Assembly (NCBI GenBank): GCA_012845835.1
Contig: JABAKD010000018.1
Coordinates: 2,302,616 to 2,366,615 of the forward strand
Direction of reading: 5' to 3'
Source of the DNA: Undaria pinnatifida
Taxonomy: Eukaryota > Sar > Phaeophyceae > Laminariales > Alariaceae
Length of the DNA stretch: 64,000 nt
Part shown: positions 1 through 11,500 of the stretch, piece after piece
Layout: the number at the start of each line of letters is the position of its first letter
Position numbering within the stretch: position 1 is the first letter of the stretch
The notes under the pieces: model-generated
The model's database searches: none
What the model was told of the DNA's origin: nothing
Seen by the model: the letters and a program-made list of their open reading frames with translations, nothing else
Made by a program: the position numbers and the translations under genes

Positions 1-62
1 ATCGTATAGTCTAGTATCGTATCATATCGCATCGTATTGTGTGGTGTTGTATCGCATTGCAT
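1..62. repeat. ATCGTAT-type short tandem repeat
   Basis: Imperfect copies of ATCGTAT and ATCGCAT run from the first base. The same kind of sequence returns at about 1425-1575. From about 100 to 600 I see no gene, repeat or exon that I can support. Confidence 0.6.
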
Positions 63-619
63 GGTACGATAACAGACGTATCTGTAGTCCTTCGTGAAAG
101 CCGAGAGCAATATAGAAATCCCAAGATTTGTCGTTCAGATGAACCCCAAACTGGCATCCGTTCAACTCCGATCTGGAGCCGAAAAGTCGCCCTGTCGACC
201 GCTTCTCCGCGGCCGAGTTCCTAGGCCTTCGCCGTGCCTGTACGCGCGCGCGCCGTCTCGAGGTCACTCGCCGCAGCCGAGTGCTGCTACCCCACTGTGC
301 ATGAATCGGTAACTCCTTGTGAAATAGTTAGTGCGTGCTTTTTAATCATGGCTGCGGTTGTGCCTCTACTTTCACCTGTACCGAGTAAAGGCCACGGGCG
401 CTATTGGCTCTGGACCTCGCGCTCTACGAGTAAAACGAGCTTTAAAATGTTTTGTTGGCTTAGCGTAGCAAACAAACATCATTCAGTCCCATGCTGGCGG
501 TCCGAATTCTGAAATCGAGAATGATTACCGAAGGGTAAGGCTGCACTCTTTGTTTTTTGTTGGTACTATTGTGATAGCACTGCAACTTTGTCAGATGGTA
601 AATGGAATAGCAACACACA

Positions 620-780
620 GGGTACAGTTGGGGTCCCCCAATAAAGCGATATCCCTATATAAGGCGGTATCCCTATATAGTGCGGTCAAAATCGCTTGGC
701 TCAACTGGGGAACTGTACTTACAACCCGGACTGAATAAGGCGCGGCCTCCCCCTATAAGGCGGTATACAGTGCTCTGGCA
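620..780 (+). repeat. Copy of the TAAGGCGG minisatellite
   Basis: Short units of the type CCCTATAAGGCGG recur here. They belong to the minisatellite that forms long arrays at 34600-35420 (same orientation) and 4828-5300 (opposite orientation). Confidence 0.6.
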
Positions 781-814
781 CACCACCTACTTACTGGGGG
801 GGGGGGTTAGTGTT

Positions 815-985
815 TCTTGAGCACAAATTGACTTGCGGAAAGCGCGAGAACGTGAGTTAGCAACACCCCTCGATGAAAAATCGACGAGCAGTGGGATTGC
901 TGAACCCTGTGCGCGATAAAAAAAATGAAGGCAAGAACCGGGGGGGAGAAGGGACGACGCCCGTGACCACGGCTTGTCCAGAAGC
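815..985 (+). mobile_element. 5'-truncated tRNA-derived SINE
   Basis: The body matches the SINE at 2560-2855: it shares TTGACTTGCGGAAAGCGCGA, the CGACGAGCAGTGGGATTGCT segment, the GAACCGGGGGGGAG stretch and the tail GTGACCACGGCTTGTCCAGA. The tRNA-like head is missing. The remainder of 985-1330 shows nothing I can name. Confidence 0.65.
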
Positions 986-1340
986 TGGAAAGTAGATGTG
1001 TGTGGAAAAAAAAAAGAAAAAGTGTAGCGACCCCCTGCTGTAGCGTAGGCCGTTCATCCTGTGATAAATGACGCCCTCAATGAATCCTACCGCAAGGCTT
1101 GGCATGCAAAGCGCTTACACACGTTTGGCGTATACTTGATCCTGCAAGTGTGTAAGCAACATGTACCTGGTATATACCAAAGCATTACGAGTCAAAATTG
1201 ATCAGTTTTAGCCTGTCCGAAGCACGGGTGCCGGCGAATACCGATACCCATGCGGAGACCTTGTACCGAAACGCTGTTGTGCCGTGTACTGTCGTATAGT
1301 ATCGTACCGTATTTATGTTTTTGTCGTTGTGTTATTCGAA

Positions 1341-1401
1341 ACCACGGTGCGGGTGGAGTTCATAGTGAAGCGCATGGCAGTCGGATACCTGTCAACCATG
1401 C
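1341..1401 (+). CDS. Possible Rab switch I exon or its decayed copy
   Basis: One frame reads TTVRVEFIVKRMAVGYLSTM then Q, ending at CAG|GTATAA in phase 0, as the next exon at 1830 requires. It resembles the Rab segment TIGVEFxxKxxxVG that precedes the WDTAGQ motif. Against it: the invariant Gly of TIGVEF is Arg, the spacing to WDTAG is one residue short, and I find no acceptor AG close upstream. It may be a ghost copy of an exon that lies outside the window. Confidence 0.27.
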
Positions 1402-1424
1402 AGGTATAAACTGCTGTATCGTAC

Positions 1425-1575
1425 CGTACTCTATATATCGTACCTTGTCATGTCGTACGTGATCGTATCGTACGTTGTCATATCGTATAGTATGTTACCA
1501 TATTATTACCATATCGTATGGTATCATATCGTATAGTATCATATCATATCATATCATATCGCACCGCATCGTGTT
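1425..1575. repeat. TATCGTA/CATATC tandem repeat
   Basis: Degenerate tandem copies of ATCGTATCGTAC, TATCATATC and related words fill this stretch. Confidence 0.7.
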
Positions 1576-1624
1576 TTTGTCGTCGTGGGGGTGAAACTCT
1601 GACGCCGATCTGTGACTGTGGTAT

Positions 1625-1810
1625 TGTAATATGTACGGTTATCTGATCTGTGTGATCTGTACAGTATATCTGATCTGTCGTCTGTACAATTTCCGGAACT
1701 GTGTGATCTGTAAAGTATAAATGACCTGCTCGATCTGGACAATGAAACTGAACCGTGCGATATGTACAATAAAAGTGATGTGTGTGATCTGACCAATTAT
1801 CTGACCTGTC
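1625..1810. repeat. GATCTGT-rich tandem repeat
   Basis: Repeated TGTGATCTGT and ATCTGATCTG words extend up to the acceptor side of the Rab exon at 1830. Similar GATC-rich arrays occur at 2050-2110, 23970-24480, 25370-25885 and 31680-32110. Confidence 0.6.
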
Positions 1811-1829
1811 CACCTGGATTCGAGCGCAG

Positions 1830-1949
1830 ATTTGGGACACCGCGGGACAGGAGCGGTACGCGTCGATGATGAAGACCTACTATCGCAAGGCGAAGGGGTC
1901 ATTGCTCGTTTACGACGTTACCAACCGAGGGTCGTTTCAGGGGCTAGAG
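1830..1949 (+). CDS. Rab exon [10 protein letters not shown] switch II exon
   Basis: Forty codons from [10 protein letters not shown] to SFQGLE. The donor is CTAGAG|GTGAGT. The acceptor is either GCGCAG|ATT at 1829/1830 or the AG at 1823-1824, which would add AQ before IWDT as in many Rabs. The Gln of WDTAGQ, needed for GTP hydrolysis in the family, is present. Three downstream degraded copies share its 3' end and donor. Confidence 0.92.
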
Positions 1950-4900
1950 GTGAGTGGGTATAAAATATCGGTTCAGTGCTTATTTTTCCCCTCCCCCCCC
2001 CCCACCCCCCTGCCATCGTTTTTTTTTTTTTTTTTTTTTTACGACCATTGCGCGGATCAGACAGATCGCCATCTACAGCTGTAGATAATCTAGATCACGA
2101 TAGATCATCTATCCCCTAGTGCATCTCTACGAGGTTGAGTTTAGCGCTACACGTCCATGATAAGACTTACTATCGCAATGCGAAGGGGTCATTGGTCGTT
2201 TACGACGTTGTGTGCCAACCGAGGGTCTATTCAGGGGGGCTAGAGGTGAGTGGGTGGAAGATATCGGTTCTTTGCTTATTCTCCTCTCCTTCCCCCCGGC
2301 CCGAGATTTTTCCCGTTTTTTGTTTTGCTTCGAACCTCCAACGGGTCGGACAGATCGCGATCTACTGCTATAGATCATGTAGATCACGATATACTGCTGT
2401 AGATAATCTACTGTAGCTACTAGAGTATGGCTCCGGAGTTGGTTTTGGCGGTACGCGTCGATGGCGAAGACTTCCCATCGCAAGGCGAAGGGGTAGTTGC
2501 TCATTTTTTATGTTACCAACCCAGGGGTTTTTTAGGGGCTAGAGGTTGGGGGGTTATGTGAGGCCGGTCGCCGCGGTGGCGTATCAGGTTATCCTCGAGC
2601 CTGATATATGTCACTTTCGTGAGTTTGAGCCCCCCCGAGTGCATACCCGTGTAAATTCGAAGGAACTTTTTTCTTGTGCATAACAAATTGACTTGCGGAA
2701 AGCGCGAGAGTGTGAGTTAGCAATACTCCATGAGAAATCGACGAGCAACTGAACCCTATGCGCGATAAAATTTGAAGGCAAGAACCGGGGGGGAGGAAGG
2801 GACGACGCCTGTGACCACGGCTTTTGTCCAGAAGCTGGAAAGTAGAAGTGCGAAAAACTACAACAACATCGGTTCATTTATTATTTTGCCCCTTCCCCCA
2901 ACCCTTTTTTTTTTTTTTTTTTCTTTGTTACAAGCCTTCCACCGACCGGACAGACGGCGATCTACGGCTGTAGACCATCTAGATCACGGTAGATCGTCTA
3001 GCTCCTCTAATGTATCGGTATGGGGGTTGGGAGTTTAGCAATACCATACGCGTCGGCGATGAAGACCTTCTATCGCAAGGCGAAGGGTCGTTGCTCGTTC
3101 ACGACCTCACTAAACTGACTGTCTTTGCAGCGGCTAGAGGTGAGTAGGTATATAGGATCGGTTCGGCGTCCCCCCCCCCCCCCCACCTCCCCCGCCGTGT
3201 TCCCGTGGTGCTCCGTCTCGAAAGGGATGCGTGGTCAATTGCCAAATGACTACGGCAAGCAACAAATGAGTACGCCCCCCCCCGTCCCCCACCGTGGCGT
3301 TATTTTTTGGTATTTTTTCGCCCCCTTAACAAAAATTGTAGCACTACGTACGTACATGTGGTAGTTTCATTTCTTCGGTAGTTCAATGTTTATGATGAAA
3401 AAGGTATGGATGGCATCAGCCGTCGACCCGTAGTCAAACTGAGTGATCGTTTTATTTTCGTGTTGCGACGCGTGGTACAGTAGAGGTGCACCACTGTTTT
3501 TTCTGAGGTTTCCTCGTTTTGGGAGCTTAACCCCTTTCCAACCGGAAACCCGTTTTTGGAAAAAAAATTACTCGGATTTAGTGTAGGGAGGGGTTCGGGG
3601 GCTCAAAAGGGGTTAAGACCTCTCCCACAAAACTGATTTGGAGAAAAATAAAACTGGTATCATACCGGATGAAAAATCCCATGGTCTCGGTACACGACGA
3701 GAAACATGCAAAAAAAATGGCGTATTTCGGACGATTCTGGGTTAAGGAGCGCCCCCCCCCAGTCATTGAGAAACCATTTCAAACAAAAAAAGGTACACAT
3801 TGATACCTTTATCGTATTAATAGCACGCGTCTTGCCCGCAGTAAAAACGCCATCCTATCTTGCTGGCGGTGGGTAGGGTTATACGCAAGCTGTGGTGAGG
3901 ACACATACACAAAGTATTGGATACGGCACGAAAAGAAGCCTCTGGGAGAAAAGTTACGCACCGTGTCTAAAGAAAATAAAATTAAACCGCCTACCATACA
4001 TATGATAGAGCAGTATAGTGGAAACTACAGTGATAAATTTATAAAATAGATGTGATGTTTTACCGAGCTCAAAATTCCCCACCTAAGGTATAAATATCAA
4101 TACTTACCATTATAGTAGACAAAAAATAGGACACCTCCCAATGAAAAATCACCCACGTAGTATATTACGAGTGCCAACAACGCAGCTTGCAAAGATGAGT
4201 ATTGACCCGAAATTCGTCGAACTCACGGCTGACGTCCTTGAAAATATTTTTATAAAATGGTGTATAAATGAAGGCTTAACACCGAGGGTTTGTCTGAAGA
4301 GCGCCCGCGGGCAAAATAAAAAGCTTCAAAAGGCTTGCTACGCACGACACGCTGCACGGATCACGCCCGAACCTCGACGACGGTGACCGCAGGTCTCCAC
4401 CCCCTTTGGGGTTTCGGGTCAAGGTGGGAGCACAAAGAGATATGCCCGAAAACAGAGGCCGACTGACAAAATATACGTGTACCTATCTATGCCTGGTATC
4501 TGGTACGTACTTACAGTATATAGGGGTCCACCAGACGCCTGCTGCGATAGAGGTATACCTTTTTTTGGCGAAAATGTGTTCTGAACGACGGGGCTCCTTA
4601 ACCCCAAATCGTCGGAAAATACGCCCCCTTAGTTTTTGCATGATTCTCGTTGTGTACCTAGGCCATGGCATTTTCCATCCGGTGTGTAGCAGTTTTGTTC
4701 TTCTCCAAATCAGCTTTTGGGAGAGGTCTTAAGCTCGCAAGTTGAGGAAACCTCAGAAAACAAGTGGTGCACCGCTATCGTAGCACGCGTCACCAGCAAG
4801 GCGGGGGTGTGCGAGAGCAATATGACCGCCGTAGGGGGAAGCCGCTTTATTGATTCCGTACATGACCGCCTAATAGGGGGAAGCCGCCTTATTTACTCCA

Positions 4901-5522
4901 TCTATGACCGCCTTATAGGGGGAAGCAGCCTTATTTATTCCATTTATATATAGGGGGAGGCCGCCTTATTTGTTCCATATATAACCGCCTTATAACCGCC
5001 TTATAGGGGGAAGCCGCCTTATTTATTCCATATAGAACCGCCTTGTAGGGGGGAGCCGCCTTATTTATTCCCCCTATAACCGCCTTACAGGGGGAATACG
5101 CCTTATTTGTTCGATATATAACCGCCTTATAGGGGGAAACCGCCTTTTTGTTCCATAAATAACCAAACCGCCTGATAGGGGGAAGCCGCCTTATTTAGTC
5201 GAGAATGTGAGTGCTATTCCTCAGTCGTGCCGAGCGATTTGACCGCCTTGTATCGGGATACCGCCTTACTCAGACCGCCTTAGTGGGAGGCCCCTACTAC
5301 TGTACCCTGCATGGTATACCCGGTATCTGGTATGTACTTACAAATATACCTTTGTCTATATGTACGATTTGTCTTTTATCTATGTACTTACAAATATACC
5401 TTTGTCTATATGTACGATTTGTCTTTTTCTATTCTCTTAATTTGTACGATTTACGGGCTTCGCGCTAGCGCTTCGATGCCAACGCGGACCCTCGATGCGT
5501 TTACGTTGTGGCCGTAGGACTT

Positions 5523-5589
<67 letters not shown>

Positions 5590-8500
5590 AGTTGTTGTTG
5601 TTTGTTTCGGTTATATTACGTAGTGTTTTTCGTTCGTTGTGTTTTGCCGCTGTTCAGACGTGGCGTAAGCACTTGGACGCCAGTGACGCCGTCGATTTTT
5701 ATAACGTTGTTTCTAGTACTGAATTCGACTTTTTGAATAGTCGATACTTGTATTTGCAAACTGCGTGACTCGTTTTTTCAGGTGTAGTACTCTTCGAAGA
5801 TATACGTAGAACCACTAGTTTTTATATATTTGCTGGAATTGCTCGGTTGGTGCATCCCTGGCCCTTCTGGACGTCCCACGTGGATAACGCCTCCGTCCAT
5901 GACTTTTGGAACGGTACAGCTTTTCTTTTTCTTCTTCCTTCACCTTTTCTTTTTTTCGTAGCCCGACGGAGTTTCATCATACCGCCCAGGTCCCAGCTGA
6001 TCCCAGCTTCGCCCATCATCAGCTCAGCTCCGCCCAGCAGCGGTAACTCAGCAGCGCAGCGCCGTGCAGTGCCGCGCCCTGTCGTGCCCTGCCTTGCGTG
6101 TATGACTCCACTGGGTGCTGCCGGGGTCAACAGGATAATTTTCCACGTGCGATTTCGGCCCGTAATGGATACTTATTATACTATAATGTTCCAAATGGAG
6201 AGGGACAAACGCTGAAACGTTTGTATCCGGGAACGCTTTTCTTTTGTCTGTTTGTTTTTGTTTTTCCTTCTGACACTGTATTTCCACGTCATCTGACACT
6301 CTGATTCCACGTCGATCGCTCACATACGTTTTCGTTCGTTTTTTTTGGTCAATTTTCAGAATTTGCGCAAGCACTTATTAATAGACGCAACAGCACACGC
6401 TTTATGTATTTCCTCCGCGACCGGGAGAAATTATTTTTTTTCGCCTTGTTTTGTTGTAATACCTCTGCCCCCCCCCCCCCCCCCCCCGTCAATAGCCCCC
6501 CATTTAATTAGTATATAACATTTGGCCTCGGTTGGCACCGACGCTGTAAAACATTATATGCATATTGGGGTTGGCGTTGGTTGGAAACGACGCTGTAAAA
6601 CATTATATGCATATTGGGGTTGGCGTTGGTTGGAAACGACGCTGTAAAACATGATATGCATATTGAGGTTGGCGTTGGTTGGAAACGACGCTGTGAAACA
6701 TGCCGATCACTGCGTGAGCTAGACAACCAGGGTATCATTTTTTTTTTTTTTTTTTTTTTTTGGCGGTTATCATGATGGTTATCGAGTTGGATCATATTGT
6801 GCGGGGTGGAGGACCCTAACTCCGCACAAGGGGAATGATCGCATCACGCAGTGTGAATATGGTAAGGCACCCACGAGGCAGTTACATAGTAGTACCCATT
6901 GCTGTCTCTGGAGTGACCACACCAGAAAACAAAGTATCTCCTTGGCGTTGTTTACCACAAGCGAGAAAGTAGGCACATTGTGCGGAAGTCCGTCTTGCGA
7001 GCGGTTCTTGGAAGGATGCAGTTCACCTTTCATGCGACTCGCCAACACGTCACGGCACTTCGCGCTTTGTGCAAGCAATGCCTGCCTGGTTGGTGAAAAC
7101 CCGACGTGCTCCGCCCCGGCATAGTAGGGAGTAGGGATGCGAGGGCCTGTGGTCATACGTTACGGCCATGCACAAACTGAGTATCCCCCCCCCCCCCCCC
7201 TCCCGCCGCCGCCCCCCCGCCCCCCCCCTCGTCAAATTGCAGGCTTGACTTGACGTAAGCCTTTGGACGCCACTGAACCTCGTTGTTTGGTTCCGTTGTG
7301 TCCGGAAACATGCTTTTGTTGTCTCTAGTTGTTAGAAGTTGTTGATTTTGCGACCCGACAATGCTCAGCATGACGAAGCTTCCGCGTCGATCACTGACAT
7401 GCGTTTTCGATTATTTTTTTTTTATTTTGCCATTTTTCAGGAATGGCGCTATTTCTTTCAGCGGCTGAAGAGCGCTGGGCATTGCTGCTCTATCGGTCCT
7501 CACGCAATATAGCCTTTCTAGATTGACAACGAAAATAACAGGCAAGACCCTCACGCAAACTGGACGGGTTGTCTCTCAATCTTCAGCCAGCTAGCTTCCC
7601 CATACGAACGTGGTTCTGCATGGAGAGAAGGATAGCAATAAAATGACGCCCTGTTTTACTGATCGCCCATGAAGCGCTCAATGTGGTCCTACCCGGCACC
7701 ATTCGCCCCGGTCAGCTCGGGAGGGACTCTAATCCACTAAGCCCTTTCACAAAGTATAGGCGATGCAGTGCATGAACATTAGTGTGACATTAGCAATTTC
7801 CTACTGCGATGGATAATATTTTCCACGTCACTTAACACGCTAATGTCTCCATCATGGTCTCCATCATGGTTCATTTCCAGGCTTGATGCTCATTACTGAG
7901 TATTTACTGGGGATCAGGCTTTGACTCATGAACGCTTGCTAGAAACGGGCGACCGTCGTATCACGCAGCTTTTGCGAAGATGATTGTCGGCCCTGAGTTT
8001 GTCGAACTCACAGCTGTCGTTGTTGTAATAATTTGGTGAAGTATCTGCTGCTTGTGGCGGTACGCGCCTTATTCTCCTCGTTTGAGCTCTGGTCCACGGG
8101 GTACAACACGATTCGACGCGAGTCGTCGTGGGAAATAACAGCTGGAGCCTTCCCGAGATAAAAATGAAGGCGTGGGGAGGGGGGGAGAAGAGCCTGTTCA
8201 GTGACCCCCGATTATGAGTAACGTCTAGGAAGGGAGGAGGAGAGGCGAATGGGGCGCGAAGATAACGATAGGCATAGAAATACAACCAGACAAACGAATT
8301 GACGCTTGGACGCCAACGCGGGCCCTCGATGTGGATTCGTCATGGCCGTGAACTTGTTTTTCATGGATTTGTTTTGTAGCGTTTAATCTTGAAGAGACAC
8401 CTGTGAGATCCAAAAGTTGCGTCCAAACTCTTACCTGGTATTTGCAAGCTGCGTGTGGTGCTTGCATCGTTTCTGTTTTTGTTGTTGTTGTTTTTTTGGC

Positions 8501-11500
8501 CAGTTTGCAGACTTGGCGCACGCACTACGTAGGGCCTGGAGCCATCCCACGATGGGAGTGCAGCCGAGGGTTCCTGAGGTTCTCACATGAGGAACTGCCC
8601 GAAAAATGACTTGGAAGGCATTCGTTCGCACAGCTCGAATAAGCTTCTATGCCTTAGTGCTAAAAACATAGGTACTAACTCGTAAAATTACTTGACTACA
8701 GTATACAACCGGCAGTTCCTCACTTGAGGAGCTCGATCGGACAGCAGGTACATTATTAGTTAATCCAACAACTGCAACCCTACCGTGGGATGACTCGGCG
8801 GCAACGCGGGCCCTCGATGTCGTCTTGATTATTTTTTTTTGTTTTTTCGTTGCCCCCCCCCCCCCCTTCAATTTTCAGGCTTGGCGTAAGCACTTGGATG
8901 CAAACGCAGACCCTCGATGCGTTTCCGTTGTGGCTGGGAACAAGTCGGACATGGAGGAACAGGACGTTTCTCCGGACGAGGGCATGGCGTACGCAAAAGA
9001 GGTAACTTATCTTTATTCCTTTACACAAGTTTGCCCTTCGGGAGGGGGTTGCCTTGATATCCGGGGAGTGTCGCAACCTTGAAAGGTAAGACACAGGCGT
9101 TCGCTCCTCGTACCAAGTACTAACTTGTCAGCCACTGGCGAAGTAACCGAGAAAAGGACACCGATCAGGCCAAGTAAGTTTATGGTCATTATAGTTCGAT
9201 GTGGGTGCGTGTCATAGTATAATACATATGAAGGCGTTTGTCCATGGTTTTGTACGCAAAATATTGTTAGGTGTTTGTACGACCAGTTTGTGTGCGGTTT
9301 TGTAGAATATGGTGGCGTTTCTACTGTGGCCGGGAAATAAAAAGAAGTGGAGGAGCGGGAACTTTCTCCGCAAGAAGGTATGGTCTACGCGAAAGAAGTA
9401 CGCTGGTTTGTACCTTATGCCTGGCGTAGGTTTGTACCTTATACCTGATGTAGGTTTGTACCTTGTACTTGTACCTGGCGTATGTTTTTTGTGTGTGATA
9501 TTTTATAAAATTATTCTAAGGACGTCAGCTGTGAGTTCGAGGAATTTAGGGTCGATACTCGTCTTTTGCAAGCTGCGTTGTTGGTACTTGTAATACGCTC
9601 TGTGGGTGATTTTATTTTTACTTAATTAATGGGAGGGGTCCTGTTTTTTTGTTTTTTAGTTTTCTTGCACATGCAGTACTTACCATATTTTGTTTTTCTC
9701 CACTATAAATGGTTGGTGTTGGTAGGGTTACTCTGGGTGGGGAATTTTTAGCTTGTACGCGAAAAATTTACCAGGTACATGGTAGGTTTGTACGGTATGT
9801 ATATTTTTTTGTATGATATGATGGCGTTCCTTCGTGGCCGGGGAGCAGGGCGGAAACGAGGAACAGGAGGTTTCATGGCGTACGCAAAAAGAGGTACTAA
9901 GTATGTTTGTTCCGTACCCCCTGATACACGTTTTTGTATGATATTGATGGCGTGTTGGTTGTGTTTCGTCTATATTCGTGGTCGTGATTGTAATGATTAC
10001 CGTTAATTAATGCGCCCGCTTGTGAGAGTTTCGACTCTTAACGAGGCATTACGTTATTGTGAACGTTAGCGAAGACAGAACACAGCGTCGAGGAGGCGTC
10101 CGTGACGCTGTCATACCCATTGTCCTGATTCTAATATTGACTAAGACAACGCCCCCCCCCTTCTCGTGCTCCCACCTATATTGTACGTACCTGGTAGGTT
10201 GGGTTGGCGTCGGTTGGCAAAGGCACTGTAAAACATGCCGCTCACACACATGAGCTAGACCGCCAGGGTTACCGCTTCATTTTGTTTTTTTGTTTTTTGT
10301 GGAAGTTGATCACAGCTGGCGGTCGAGTTAGATCGATTGTGCGGGGTGGAGAAATTTTGCTCCGCACAAGGGGAATGATCGCATCACTTACCTGGTAGCT
10401 AGGGCTGTGAGTTGGCTGACTATTAGTTGCCAGCTAGTTATTAGCTGGCTAGTTTAGTTAGTTAGTTGCGGCGGTGCCAACTATCCAACTATTTTTGGGT
10501 TTTGGGTTTCCTTGCTTGTAGGAAGGCTTGTTTGGTACGGGGTGCGTAGTTCTCATGCCGTGCACGGCCGTAAGCGTATGACCATGAGGGGAGGGGGCGG
10601 AAAACGGGGACAGGGATCCACACTTTGATGCGAGATGATTTGCCGGGTTCTGCATCTTTGTACGAGTACAGTATACAGTATACAGTAAAAGGTAAAAGGT
10701 AGAACTCTGGTCTTGTGGTTCATGCGGCCAACTGTGATGGCGGGACTTTGTCCCAACGTGCTATTAATATTAATGTAATAATACAAGTATGTCTCTCTCA
10801 GGAGTGTGTCAACTGGATGATGAGCACCTCTGGCTCGGGTGTTTAAGCAATGCTCGCCCTGAGCTGTGTGTCGATCCCAGGCTATTTTGTGTCCTATTTT
10901 TAGTTTGTACTGGTGATGTGCTACTGCCTGCTGCGCGAGTATGTACGTACCATATACGTTTATGGCATCTCTTTAATATCCGACAAACTGAGACGAATTT
11001 TAGAAATATACCTGTTTCGTGATCAAAACCAGAGATAAACTTGGCCCATTTATCATGCTTATTGTGTGTAAAATGAAGGCGAATAGCGTAATTTTTGCCT
11101 CCGGCGGCGCCTTCAGCGGGATCCTCCGGAGGCGCCTCCGGCGGGCCCTCCGGGGGCGCCTCCAGCGGGGCCCCCTCGGCCGGGGGGGGCTTTTTTGGCT
11201 CGCTTCGCTTCGCCAGCCAACTAATAACTAGGCGGAAACTCCAGCCAACTCACAGCCCTACTGGTAGCGCTTATGGTAAGTAACCTACGAGGCAGTTACA
11301 TAGTACTCCCATTGCTTTCTCTGGAAGTGGCCATACCGGAAATTAAAGTAACTCGTTGAAGCTTTCATCCATATGCAAGTCCGCCTTACGAGCGGTTCTT
11401 GGAAGGATGCCGCCCACCCTTTCATGCGACTCGCCGAACACCTCACGGCGCTTCGCGCTTGGTGCAAGCAGTTTCTGCCTGGTCGGTGAAAACCCGACAT

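Noticed and set aside
2146-3150. Rab exon A copies as mutually exclusive alternative exons
   Set aside because: All three have frameshifts or a stop, and none carries the WDTAGQ codons.
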